Source of the DNA: Anaerolineae bacterium
GTDB lineage: Bacteria; Chloroflexota; Anaerolineae; Anaerolineales; E44-bin32
Direction: 5' to 3'
Assembly (NCBI GenBank): GCA_011174825.1
Contig: DUEZ01000067.1
Span: 20,358 to 84,357 of the forward strand
DNA: 64,000 nt
Below are positions 24,171 to 33,134 of this stretch, piece by piece (within the stretch, counting starts at the first letter, position 1; every line of letters begins with the position of its first letter). The notes below the pieces were generated by a model that was not told where the DNA came from, ran no database searches, and saw only the letters and a program-made list of their open reading frames with translations. The position numbers and the translations under genes were made by a program.

Positions 24171-25685
24171 ATGCGTAGATCGACGATTATCATACTCGCT
24201 ACTGTCCTGATCATCCTGATCGTGATCGGGTATTTCGTGTCCGTTCCGGAGGCGGGGCAGCGGCTTTTAGAGGATTTGGAGCTCGCCACTCCCGCAGCGC
24301 GGGGATATACCGCGATGGGAATGCTTGAGGCACAGATCATCTCCTTGGCCCCTGAAGATGGAGGTCGGGTAAAAGCTGTGCCATTTCGTGAGCTCATGGG
24401 GGAGGATCCTGGATGGCCTGTGGCGATGGAGCCTGACGGTGTGATGTGGATGGCTGTTGAGGGAGGCGTCTCGCGCTTTGATGGTGAGAGGAGTGAGATG
24501 TACTCACCCGAACATGGTCTAGGGGGCTACGAGGTAGAAGCCATCGCCGTAGACCCCGACGGAGATGCGTGGTTTGGTACAGAAAACGGTGTCACTCGTT
24601 TTGATGGACGTACTTGGGTCAATTACACAATTGAAGATGGCTTGGGAGCGAGTCGAGTCCTTGCCATTGCAGTCACCTCAGAGAGCGGTGTATGGGTCGG
24701 GACAGATGGTGGAGGTGTCAGTCGATTTGACGGGGAGAATTGGATCACAACCACCACAGACGATGGATTGGCAGGTAACGTTATAAGTTCGATCGTGGTC
24801 GACGACGAAGGTATGGTTTGGTTCGATACCAACGAGGGGGTTTCGCGCTTTGATGGCGAGCGTTGGGACGATATTGCTGTAGATCCGGGGGAGATGATCA
24901 AGCAAAGTGAGATCGTGATTTCACTCGACACATCGATCCTGGAAGCTCAGAGGGGCGCCGCCCTCGCACGCTACGAAGCAGCGGTTGCGGGATTGGAGAT
25001 GCTCGAAGCCGGACCGCGTGATGTTGATCTAGCCGTTGCGCAGGCTTCCGTCGCTCAATCGCAGGCAGTGTTAGACGGTACACTCGAGGCGTTAGAAGAC
25101 GCACAGGACACACCACTAAGGGGAAGGGATGAACAGGTCGCTATCGCCCAGGCAGGAGTTGACCAAGCCCGAGCTGCGTTGGAAGCTAGTGAGGCAATAT
25201 ATAAGGCATTGGAAGATGGCCCGACAGAAGATGAGATGAACGCCGCGCGTGCTGCTGTCGATGCTGCAGCAGCCGAACTTGCCCAATTCGAGGACCGAAT
25301 ATCGCGCGCTGAGATTCGATCACCCATTGATGGTGTGCTGCTTGATCGATTTTTCCTGCCCAACGAATTGGTGATGCCTGGCTGGCCAGTTGCTACCGTC
25401 GCTGACTTAGATCAGCTTGAGATATCCGTATACTTACCTGAGGCGGACTTGGGTTGGGCGAATGTAGGTGACCCCGTGCAGGTAAGCGTGGACGCATACC
25501 CGGAGAGGACCTTCCACGGTTTGATCATCTACATCTCGGATCAAGCTGAGTTTACACCGCGTAATGTTCAGACGCCGGAGGAGCGAGTGATCCTGGTATA
25601 CGAAGTTCGGATCCTCGTTCTTAACCCGGGCAGGGCTCTGAAACCAGGGTTGCCAGCGGACGTCACTTTCGGAGTAAGTCCATGA
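24171..25685 (+). CDS. HlyD-type membrane fusion protein with inserted beta-propeller repeats
   Basis: 504 aa from the ATG at 24171. A membrane anchor (~5-24) leads into the first half of a lipoyl/barrel-sandwich hairpin (GMLEAQIISLAPEDGGRVKAV, 50-70). About 165 residues of 'two-component regulator propeller' repeats follow, four blades each with W-x-G/D-T-x-x-G-V-S-R-F-D-G. The second lipoyl half (DPGEMIKQSEIVISLD, ~238-253) then resumes, with a coiled-coil hairpin rich in Ala (~255-375), and the beta-barrel. The neighbouring HlyD (25682) lacks the insert. Such propellers occur in hybrid sensor kinases; inside an adaptor I know of no precedent. The reading frame is unbroken and the next gene overlaps by ATGA. 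Confidence 0.85.
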   Translation: MRRSTIIILATVLIILIVIGYFVSVPEAGQRLLEDLELATPAARGYTAMGMLEAQIISLAPEDGGRVKAVPFRELMGEDPGWPVAMEPDGVMWMAVEGGVSRFDGERSEMYSPEHGLGGYEVEAIAVDPDGDAWFGTENGVTRFDGRTWVNYTIEDGLGASRVLAIAVTSESGVWVGTDGGGVSRFDGENWITTTTDDGLAGNVISSIVVDDEGMVWFDTNEGVSRFDGERWDDIAVDPGEMIKQSEIVISLDTSILEAQRGAALARYEAAVAGLEMLEAGPRDVDLAVAQASVAQSQAVLDGTLEALEDAQDTPLRGRDEQVAIAQAGVDQARAALEASEAIYKALEDGPTEDEMNAARAAVDAAAAELAQFEDRISRAEIRSPIDGVLLDRFFLPNELVMPGWPVATVADLDQLEISVYLPEADLGWANVGDPVQVSVDAYPERTFHGLIIYISDQAEFTPRNVQTPEERVILVYEVRILVLNPGRALKPGLPADVTFGVSP

Positions 25686-26662
25686 CCTCAAGGCGTGTAA
25701 TCACATTCCTGATTGCGTTTATTTTATTGTCCCTTCAGGTGGGGTGTCGTGCCAGTCCATCGGCTGAAGAAGACAAAATCCTTGCATCTGGTTTCATCGA
25801 GGGAAGGGAGTACACGATCGCCTCGACCCTTGGTGGGCGGGTTAATGAAATCATGGCGGAGCAGGGGGAGAGGGTCCAAATGGGTCATTCCTTGGTGCTC
25901 CTTGATAGGACGATACTAGATCGTGCGTACGACATAGCGCAGGCTGGCGTGACAGCTGCAGAAGCGGCTTTGACCGCGCAAGAGCGCCTGCCGCGCCCGC
26001 AGGATCTTACAATGGCCCAAGCCCAACTTGACACAGCCAAGGCAGATTTGGATGCTGCGCAAGCGGCGTTAGATTTGTTGAAGGAGAGCTACAAACCCTA
26101 CAAACCGCCTGAGGCTGAGTTACATAGAGCAGAATCAACGGTGGAGGTGATGCGCGCAGGCGTAGCGCTCGCCCAAGCCCAATTCGAACAAGTTGAAGCA
26201 GGTCCCTTCGAAGGTGAGATAGATATCGCAAATGCAGTAGTCGAAGAAGCGCTGGCAAACCTGCAATGGGTTGAGTCGCAATTGGCTGAGCTATCTTTGA
26301 AGGCTCCGGTCACCGGAATCGTGAGCCAATTATTGGTAAAAGTGGGAGAGGTGGCTGCCCCTGGCGCGCCGCTGGTCACCGTGCTTGATCCATCTTTCCT
26401 AACATTGACGGTCTATGTTCCTGAGGCTCAGGTTGCCAAAGTTAAAGTGGGTAATGAGGTGGAGATCAGGGTCGATGCCTATCCTGAAGATGTCTTCGAG
26501 GGACGCGTGAGAACCATCGCTGATCAAGCGCAGTTTACGCCCACTGAGGTGCAGACACAAGAGGAACGGGTAAAGCTCGTTTTCGCTGTCGAGATCTTCA
26601 TTGACAACCCTGATGGACGATTAAAACCCGGCATGCCAGCGGATGCGATCATCATCCCTTAA
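25682..26662 (+). CDS. HlyD-type membrane fusion lipoprotein
   Basis: 326 aa. Signal peptide with lipobox LQVGC (Cys22), lipoyl half (EGREYTIASTLGGRVNEIMAEQGERVQMG), long Ala/Gln-rich coiled-coil hairpin (~85-200), second lipoyl half (LSLKAPVTGIVSQLLVKVGEVA) and a beta-barrel with IRVDAYPEDVFEGRV. It is similar to YbhG-type adaptors. As the last gene of the exporter operon it starts in an ATGA overlap with the propeller-bearing homologue, so the pump has two different adaptors. Confidence 0.9.
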   Translation: MTSRRVITFLIAFILLSLQVGCRASPSAEEDKILASGFIEGREYTIASTLGGRVNEIMAEQGERVQMGHSLVLLDRTILDRAYDIAQAGVTAAEAALTAQERLPRPQDLTMAQAQLDTAKADLDAAQAALDLLKESYKPYKPPEAELHRAESTVEVMRAGVALAQAQFEQVEAGPFEGEIDIANAVVEEALANLQWVESQLAELSLKAPVTGIVSQLLVKVGEVAAPGAPLVTVLDPSFLTLTVYVPEAQVAKVKVGNEVEIRVDAYPEDVFEGRVRTIADQAQFTPTEVQTQEERVKLVFAVEIFIDNPDGRLKPGMPADAIIIP

Positions 26663-26986
26663 CACACTGTCCCCTCTCCCCTGTGGGGAGAGGGCCTGGG
26701 TGAGGTGAGGTTGATAAGTATCATTCAACCTCACCACAACCCTCTCCCTGAAAGGGAGAGGGTGAACGATCCCTTTCTTCCATGCGGGAGAGGGTTAAGG
26801 TGAGAAGATTAACGGGTCGAAGCATTATGTGCTATTGTTACGGATGCGGGATGTCGGGGTTTGGAACAATTATTGGGTTCCTATGTATATACAGTTTGTG
26901 TTTAACTGCACACGTATCTATCTTCATTTAATCTGTACATTTCTTGATCGACATACAGAGGTTTCATTCTTACCCGGGAGATGACT
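26663..26986. other. Intergenic repeat region after the exporter operon
   Basis: 26672-26800 is a nested inverted repeat of CCCTCTCCC/GGGAGAGGG and CTCACC/GGTGAGG blocks, a common mobile-looking intergenic repeat style. It also ends the long operon. The rest is A/T-rich leader of adk. No gene seen. Confidence 0.6.
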
Positions 26987-27640
26987 ATGATTCTTGTCTT
27001 GCTTGGACCACCCGGAGCTGGTAAAGGCACTCAGGCAGAACGATTAGCGGAGGAGTTCAAGCTACCTCATGTGGCGAGCGGTGACCTCTTCCGTGAAAAC
27101 ATGAAGAACAAGACAGAACTGGGTTTGTTGGCAAATCGATACATCGTGGAAGGCGAATTGGTCCCTGATGATGTCACGATCGCGATGATACGAGATCGGT
27201 TAGAGCGACCCGATTGTGAGAACGGCGTTATCCTTGATGGATTTCCTCGTACACTTGCTCAAGCCGAGGGCTTTAAGGACATCCTGGCTGGGATGGACCG
27301 GACATTAGACGGTGTGCTTTACATCGCAGTTCCTGATGAGGAGTTGGTTCGCCGCCTGTCAGGTCGGCGGATTTGTCGCCGATGTCAGACACCCTATCAC
27401 ATCCAATTCAATCCGCCACAAAATCACCGGGTGTGTGATATATGCGCTGGAGTGTTATATCAACGGGAAGATGACAAGCCGGAGACGGTACGGGCGCGTC
27501 TGAACGTCTATCGCCAGCAAACATTGCCGTTGATAGATTTTTATTGCCAATACGGATTATTGACAGAAGTGGATGGGTCAGGGGATATTGAAACCGTTAC
27601 CGCTGCCTTGTCTGAGGCAGCTCACGGCTTGAATAAGTAG
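26987..27640 (+). CDS. adk: Adenylate kinase
   Basis: 217 aa; interconverts ATP, ADP and AMP in the cytosol. P-loop GPPGAGKGTQ at ~7, AMP-binding DGFPRTLAQAE at ~85, and a zinc-type LID with CRRC...CDIC cysteines (~127-150). The ATG at 26987 has CGGGAG 6 bp upstream; the in-frame ATG at 26981 in the track would have no spacing. It stands alone here, not in the ribosomal-protein cluster where adk often lies. Confidence 0.95.
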   Translation: MILVLLGPPGAGKGTQAERLAEEFKLPHVASGDLFRENMKNKTELGLLANRYIVEGELVPDDVTIAMIRDRLERPDCENGVILDGFPRTLAQAEGFKDILAGMDRTLDGVLYIAVPDEELVRRLSGRRICRRCQTPYHIQFNPPQNHRVCDICAGVLYQREDDKPETVRARLNVYRQQTLPLIDFYCQYGLLTEVDGSGDIETVTAALSEAAHGLNK

Positions 27641-27686
27641 AAGCTCGCTTTCTCTCCTCGGTAGTAGTAGACAGAGCTGATTGAGA

Positions 27687-27887
27687 ATGAAACCAAAGAT
27701 CGAAGCCACGACATGTGGCTCGATCACGATTGGCGGTCGGAAGATCCGCAATGATGTCATCTTGAGTTTGAACGGTGAGGTCAAGAAGCGTAACTGCAGG
27801 GTGGAATGAGCAGCCACACCAGATGCCATACACATTTGGAATAAATTTAATGGGAAGGTCATCGGATCGTTCCATGTGACATGCTGA
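27687..27887 (+). pseudogene. Mth938-domain protein, internally deleted
   Basis: The frame reads MKPKIEATTCGSITIGGRKI...EVKKRNCRVE, a TGA, then AATPDAIHIWNKFNGKVIGSFHVTC and TGA. The two parts match the beginning and very end of Mth938-domain (DUF498-type) proteins, which are normally about 115-125 aa. The middle (roughly 55 residues) is missing and a stop sits at the junction. Both ends are in the same frame. Confidence 0.7.
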
Positions 27888-27960
27888 GGTACTCACGCAG
27901 GAGGTCATTTCAATTCCCATTTGGATTTGTTCTGAACAGAAAACCTAGACCTTATTCTTT

Positions 27961-27995
27961 AACCTTCCCGCGAGCTGTAAGCTCGCGGGAAGGTT
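27961..27995. repeat. Dispersed palindrome family A, copy 2
   Basis: AACCTTCCCGCGAGCT GTA AGCTCGCGGGAAGGTT, a perfect 16-bp inverted repeat. The rest of 27888-28264 shows no gene. Confidence 0.8.
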
Positions 27996-28264
27996 AATGG
28001 ATGGCCATATTGCACCTGTAGCGTCGCTACAGTATGCTGGTTCACTGCAATCGCTACGGCTTGGTTCTATCCACTAACACGTGAACGTCATGCTCGGGCT
28101 CGTCACTGATTGACTCGACGTGAGGAGCGTTAAGGGGAATCATCTCGGATGAGAATGCAAGGCTTAGGGTACAATTCGGAAATTCATGGGACACGAATAA
28201 TTTCGGAATGGGTATTCCCCTTTTGCCCACTACGTGTTCAGCGGTGAGGAAGGAGCGAGTTGGT

Positions 28265-29308
28265 ATGGCGCGGATGTCACGGCGGTCATTTTTACGTTGG
28301 ATTGCGATACAAGCAGGAGCCTTGACTGGAGCGAGGTTCATCACAGCTTGTGGAAAAGCGGACGACCAGCGCCAAGCTGTTGCGCCACCGGACAAGTCTA
28401 CGATTACGCTCCCTCCTGAGGCAGGATCACCTTCTCCTGAGACATTCCCGACACCAGTATCCAGCGCGACCCCTGAACCAACATCGACACCGAGCTACCC
28501 TGATTTAGCCGTTGTGCGTGCAGGTGAGCCAGAGCAGCTGGTGAGGGCGGCCCTGGCTGCGTTAGGTGGCATGGGGAGATATGTAGGCTCTGGGGATGAT
28601 GTGATCATTAAGCCAAACATCTGTGTCGCTTATTACACATATGAATATGCGGCCACAACCAACCCATGGGTCGTTGGAGCGTTGGTGAAACTCTGTTGGG
28701 AAGCCGGTGCGGGGCGGGTGCGGGTGATGGATTACCCATTCGGAGGCAGTGCAGATCGGGCATATGTCCGAAGCGGCATTCAAGATCAAGTTCTTGCGGC
28801 CGGCGGTATGATGGAGACGCTCTCATCCTTTAAATTCGTACGGACGGAGATTCCTGAAGCAGTCGATCTGCGCGTCTGTGACATCTATGATGACGTTCTA
28901 GCAGCGGATGTCGTGATCAATGTGCCGATTGCAAAGCATCACAGTTTGGCCCGCTTAACACTCGGTATGAAAAACCTCATGGGGGTCATCAAAGATCGAC
29001 CGGCCATGCATCGCAACCTTGGACAACGATTGGCTGATCTCTCAAGCCGGATACGACCTGCTTTGACGATTGTGGATGCGGTGCGAATCTTGAGGGATAA
29101 TGGACCTGCCGGTGGGAATTTGAATGATGTCCAAAAATTGGACACGTTGATCGCGAGCCCTGATATCGTGGCTGCGGACAGTTACGCTGCTACCTTGTTT
29201 GGCCTCAAACCGGAGCATCTCAGCTATGTTGTAGCTGGGACAGCGATGGGCTTAGGACGAAGTGACCTCAGTGGCATGAAGATTGAGGAGATCACTCTCG
29301 GTGCCTAA
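28265..29308 (+). CDS. DUF362-domain protein with Tat signal
   Basis: 347 aa from the ATG at 28265, behind AAGGAG. N-terminal twin-arginine signal SRRSFLRW, so it is exported folded by Tat, with a possible lipid site at ITACGK. After a Thr/Pro spacer comes the DUF362 domain (~90-345: VIIKPNICVAYY, VINVPIAKHH, TLGMKNLMGVIKDRPAMH). DUF362 proteins often accompany ferredoxins. This one has no Fe-S motif, but the next gene, a polyferredoxin, overlaps it by 8 bp. An exported redox or maturation role is likely; the reaction is unknown. Confidence 0.88.
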   Translation: MARMSRRSFLRWIAIQAGALTGARFITACGKADDQRQAVAPPDKSTITLPPEAGSPSPETFPTPVSSATPEPTSTPSYPDLAVVRAGEPEQLVRAALAALGGMGRYVGSGDDVIIKPNICVAYYTYEYAATTNPWVVGALVKLCWEAGAGRVRVMDYPFGGSADRAYVRSGIQDQVLAAGGMMETLSSFKFVRTEIPEAVDLRVCDIYDDVLAADVVINVPIAKHHSLARLTLGMKNLMGVIKDRPAMHRNLGQRLADLSSRIRPALTIVDAVRILRDNGPAGGNLNDVQKLDTLIASPDIVAADSYAATLFGLKPEHLSYVVAGTAMGLGRSDLSGMKIEEITLGA

Positions 29309-30878
29309 GCTTAATCTTAAGACAATTCTCCCCAAACGAGCTTGGACAACTACCCGGAAGATCGTCCAGACGCTGAGCCTGCTTGTTTTTCTCGTCCTCT
29401 TTATCGCAGCACCACACAGCGATTGGTCAGGATCACTTACCAATTCATTCCTCCGTTTGGATCCCTTGATCGGATTCGCAAATCTACTAGCTAGTCGTGC
29501 CCTCGTAGCCGGGGCGGCTTTGGCGCTCGTAACACTCGTTCTAACACTTATCTTCGGCAAAGCCTGGTGTGGGTGGATTTGTCCACTGGGCACACTTCTT
29601 GATCTTTTTTCATTTGAACGTTGGCGGTCGGTGCGGGTTCCTCCAGAAGGTTGGAGAAAGGTTAAATATGGCATTCTGCTCGTCATCATCTTTGCCGCTC
29701 TGCTCGGAAATCTCACACTTTTGATTTTTGATCCACTTACCATCCTCGTTCGCACCTTTACGGAAAGCTTTTGGCCGATGCTAGACCGGCTGGTGATCTT
29801 TGCCGAGACAAGTTTGTATCGATACCCAGGGTTGCGTGAAGGCATATCATCCTTCGACAGGCTCATCCGTCCATCGCTGTTCCCTCTGACGCCTGAAGAC
29901 CTGCGTGGTGCAGGGATTTTTGTGGTTGTGTTTTTCATCATCGTGTTGCTCAACTTGGTTGCTCGGCGATTTTGGTGTCGTTATCTCTGCCCACTCGGAG
30001 GGTTGTTGGGATGGATCAGTAAGCTAGCTATCATTCGACGTCGGGTGGGAACGGAATGTACCGGATGTGCCTTGTGTGTTCGAGATTGCCCAACAGGAAC
30101 GATCAATCCCGAGCTTGGCTATGCCAGCGATCCGGCCGAGTGCACCATGTGTATGGATTGTTTGGAGAGTTGTCCGGTGGGTGCGACGCACTTCCCGGTT
30201 CATCTCGGTTTGGCTGATTTTCAGTCCTATGACCCGGATCGACGCCAAGTCCTTTTATCTGTCGGAGCCGCAATCGCTGGCGTTGGTTTGCTGCGAATGG
30301 GCTCCTCAACTGATCGAAGCGCTTCCTATCTCATTCGTCCACCGGGCACGGAGGAGGTAGATCTAATGTCCGCTTGTGTTAGATGCGGGCAGTGTATCAG
30401 GGTCTGCCCAACGGGTGGCTTGCACCCAGCTATGACTCGCGCCGGTATCGAGGGGCTGTGGACGCCGATCTTAATCCCCAGACTGGGATATTGCGATTAT
30501 TCATGTAACGCCTGTGGGGAGAGCTGTCCCGTGAATGCCATCCCGACTCTTAGCCTGGAGCAGAAGCGTGTTCAGGTGATTGGTCAAGCGGTAATTGATC
30601 AAGACCGATGCATCCCATGGGCTGAGGAGCAGGATTGCATCGTGTGTGAGGAGATGTGTCCCTTACCTGAGAAGGCGATTGTGCTAGAGGTGGTAGAGGT
30701 TAATCAAGTCAATGGGCACACGCTTACAGTGCAGCGCCCTAAGGTCTTGGTAGATCGGTGCATTGGTTGTGGTATTTGTGAGTACAAGTGCCCCGTCGAA
30801 GGAGAAGCGGCCATCCGGGTCCATGTTACGGGGGATTTGAACCACGAAGTTCAATTCAAGGCTAAGTCAGCGGTCTAG
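29301..30878 (+). CDS. Membrane polyferredoxin (NapH/MauM-like)
   Basis: 525 aa. I prefer the GTG at 29301 (GAGGAG 10 bp upstream, overlapping the DUF362 gene); a TTG at 29283 is the alternative. Membrane helices fill ~15-235 with two NapH-type CxxxCP motifs (AWCGWICPLG, WCRYLCPLG). Ferredoxin motifs follow: CTGCALCVRDCP, CTMCMDCLESCP, CVRCGQCIRVCP, a three-Cys CNACGESCP, CIVCEEMCP and CIGCGICEYKCP. It likely passes electrons between the quinone pool and exported or cytoplasmic partners. Coupled with DUF362. Confidence 0.9.
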   Translation: MPKLNLKTILPKRAWTTTRKIVQTLSLLVFLVLFIAAPHSDWSGSLTNSFLRLDPLIGFANLLASRALVAGAALALVTLVLTLIFGKAWCGWICPLGTLLDLFSFERWRSVRVPPEGWRKVKYGILLVIIFAALLGNLTLLIFDPLTILVRTFTESFWPMLDRLVIFAETSLYRYPGLREGISSFDRLIRPSLFPLTPEDLRGAGIFVVVFFIIVLLNLVARRFWCRYLCPLGGLLGWISKLAIIRRRVGTECTGCALCVRDCPTGTINPELGYASDPAECTMCMDCLESCPVGATHFPVHLGLADFQSYDPDRRQVLLSVGAAIAGVGLLRMGSSTDRSASYLIRPPGTEEVDLMSACVRCGQCIRVCPTGGLHPAMTRAGIEGLWTPILIPRLGYCDYSCNACGESCPVNAIPTLSLEQKRVQVIGQAVIDQDRCIPWAEEQDCIVCEEMCPLPEKAIVLEVVEVNQVNGHTLTVQRPKVLVDRCIGCGICEYKCPVEGEAAIRVHVTGDLNHEVQFKAKSAV

Positions 30879-30966
30879 ATAGCTTATTGGATAGGTGTCG
30901 GTTGCTAAGCAGGTAGATCCCTCATCCTGTGGCTAAGCAACTCCTTTCCCACTGATATGATTACCT

Positions 30967-31938
30967 CTAACCCTCCCTGATTTTTGGATCAGCCACTTTG
31001 TGCAGTCCCCTAGATACCAGATAGAAGGCGAGGGCGAAGAGCGTGAAAGCCATTGCAGTGGGGATCAAAACGTGCCATTGTGGTCCGGAGCCACCGATGT
31101 TGGCATAAAGGAACGCGTCATAGATCAGCGTCCCCCAGTTGCTGGTCAGCCTCCGAAGTCCGAAAAAGGAAATAAACCCATCCGCAACCACAGCGCCGGT
31201 AACGGCGAGCATCATCTGCAGCGCGGCCATTGGCAGCATGTTGGGCAGAAAGTGTTTCAGGATGATGTGCCCACCCGCTCCACCAGCGATATGTGATGCT
31301 TCCATAAACGGTTTCGCAGCCACCTTCATGGCCTGAGATCGAAGCACGAGCGTTGCACCTCCAGCACCCGTGGTAATGCCATAAACCAACCCCAGCGGTA
31401 GGGGGCCTAAATCGCGGAAACGTGCACCAACAATGATCATCAGGATGGGAGGGGGAAGCAAGAGGACCACGTCTGCCAGGTTGGTGATGACAAGGTCAAT
31501 CTTGCCTCGATAGTGGGCTGCGATCATGCTGAAGGATGTAGCGATCAATGCCGTGGTGAAAGCGGCGGTGAGACCGATGACGAAAGTTGGTGTGGTTGCA
31601 GCCAACAACGTGCTTAGCACGTCGCGCCCCAAACTGTCCGTTCCGAGGATGTGTGTCGCGGATGGTGCGGTGGGGTGCGGCATCATGTCGAGATCGAAAC
31701 CGGTGAAAGGATCGTAGATGCGCCTGGGCCAGACAGTTTTCATCAGGATGGGGTGAGCGATGGCCATCATCGCGAATATCAAGATGAGGATAAGCCCAAA
31801 GACCGCAAGACGATCCTGGGCGAAAATCTCCCAATCGATGTTCAAGCGTTTTCTGGCTAGTGTGATGCGAATTTGGATCCTCTCCCATCGAGTGAAATTG
31901 GTCTCTGTAAGTGGGGTGAATTCCCGTTTGGTCATCAT
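30967..31938 (-). CDS. Peptide/nickel-type ABC permease (DppC/OppC family)
   Basis: 323 aa. N-terminal helix (LAVFGLILILIFAMMAIAHPIL), then the transporter domain with EAA-loop region ASHIAGGAGGHIILKHFLPNM and a conserved LGTDSLGRDVLS. Typical OppC partner of the OppB-like gene 11 bp upstream in transcription. No solute-binding protein or ATPase gene is adjacent. Confidence 0.9.
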   Translation of the reverse strand: MMTKREFTPLTETNFTRWERIQIRITLARKRLNIDWEIFAQDRLAVFGLILILIFAMMAIAHPILMKTVWPRRIYDPFTGFDLDMMPHPTAPSATHILGTDSLGRDVLSTLLAATTPTFVIGLTAAFTTALIATSFSMIAAHYRGKIDLVITNLADVVLLLPPPILMIIVGARFRDLGPLPLGLVYGITTGAGGATLVLRSQAMKVAAKPFMEASHIAGGAGGHIILKHFLPNMLPMAALQMMLAVTGAVVADGFISFFGLRRLTSNWGTLIYDAFLYANIGGSGPQWHVLIPTAMAFTLFALAFYLVSRGLHKVADPKIREG

Positions 31939-31949
31939 GAACTCGCTTC

Positions 31950-33134
31950 TTAGTTAATCCTGGGTTGGATTTCAGCGTAGCGAATGCGTGGATCGAGATA
32001 AGCAGCAAGAATATCTAGGAAGAGACGCGCAACTAAAGAGATAAAACCGACGACCAATAAGATTCCCATTACAACAGGTATGTCCTGCCAATAGAGGGAG
32101 AGCCACATCCAACTGCCCACACCTGGCCAATTCAACGAATCCTCGATGATCACGACCCCCGTGAGCAGATAGGGGAGCGTGATGACGAGCCTGCTTAAAA
32201 CAGGCAGCAAAGCATTACGAGCTGCGTGCTTTTCGCGGATCGTGACATCTGGAAGTCCTTTCGCGCGGGCGGTGGTGACATACTCCTCCTTCAGGACTTC
32301 CGTCATGCTGGATCGCATGATGGTCATGGTCTCACCAAATGTGAGCAATACATACGTGATGAAGGGAAGACCGGAGGATTGAAGAAGATCGAGTGCCAGG
32401 ATTTCGAATCCAAAGAGGTGCCAACTGCCGATGGTTAGTATTGCGATCAGGATCACGAGCGGGATACCCGGGATACTTCGTTTCTTCAGGCGCTTGAGGA
32501 TGGCATTCCCCACGATGAGGAGGAACATTACAGCAATCAAGCTGAAGAACATATAGTTCGTGATCATATGAGGGCGGAGGTCCGTGTTCATCCAAACAGA
32601 TCGGGTGATGTTGGGGAAGGTGAATGTCCTAATACCACCGGTCCCTCCTCTGGAAACGGTTGCTTGACGCCCGAAGAGATAAGCAATGAGCCAGGCTAAC
32701 CAAGGAGGGAAGGAGGTTGATAACGTGATGCCACCCAGTGTGATGGCGCTTGAAAGTGAGGTTGGACCCTGCCAAGCTGTCACCTTACCAAGCCGTAGCC
32801 CGATGAAAAAGGCGATCAACGTCCCCGGTAAAAAAACAAACAGTGTGGCGGGCAGGATGAAGCGAAACACATTCGATACAGGATAGCCATAGCCTGAGGT
32901 CCCCAAATTGCCAGTGAATACGCCGCGGATCCAATTGAGGTATTGTTGCCAGAGAGGCAAATCTATCCCGAGAGAAACGCGCAACCGTTCTCTCTCGGTT
33001 CTGGTGAGGCCCAGTGCGAATTGATCGACAAAATCACCCGGCATGAGGAATTGGATGAGGAAGAACATGATCGATACGAAGAGGAAGAGCTTGAGGACAC
33101 TCAAAACAGCTTGCTTTAGAAGATAACGACCCAT
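31950..33134 (-). CDS. Peptide/nickel-type ABC permease (DppB/OppB family)
   Basis: 394 aa, longer than usual OppB/DppB (~310-340 aa) because of an extra ~70-residue region after YLFGRQATVSRGG (~170-240). The rest is typical: N-terminal helix, GIDLPLWQQYLNWIRGVFTGNLG, and the EAA-type loop TTARAKGLPDVTIREKHAARNALLP. First gene of a two-gene unit with the OppC-like gene. Substrate unknown; the remaining subunits must be encoded elsewhere. Confidence 0.9.
   Translation of the reverse strand: MGRYLLKQAVLSVLKLFLFVSIMFFLIQFLMPGDFVDQFALGLTRTERERLRVSLGIDLPLWQQYLNWIRGVFTGNLGTSGYGYPVSNVFRFILPATLFVFLPGTLIAFFIGLRLGKVTAWQGPTSLSSAITLGGITLSTSFPPWLAWLIAYLFGRQATVSRGGTGGIRTFTFPNITRSVWMNTDLRPHMITNYMFFSLIAVMFLLIVGNAILKRLKKRSIPGIPLVILIAILTIGSWHLFGFEILALDLLQSSGLPFITYVLLTFGETMTIMRSSMTEVLKEEYVTTARAKGLPDVTIREKHAARNALLPVLSRLVITLPYLLTGVVIIEDSLNWPGVGSWMWLSLYWQDIPVVMGILLVVGFISLVARLFLDILAAYLDPRIRYAEIQPRIN

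Noticed and set aside
28054-28395. 113-aa minus-strand ORF
   Set aside because: Overlaps the Tat signal of the DUF362 gene and has no RBS or recognisable pattern.
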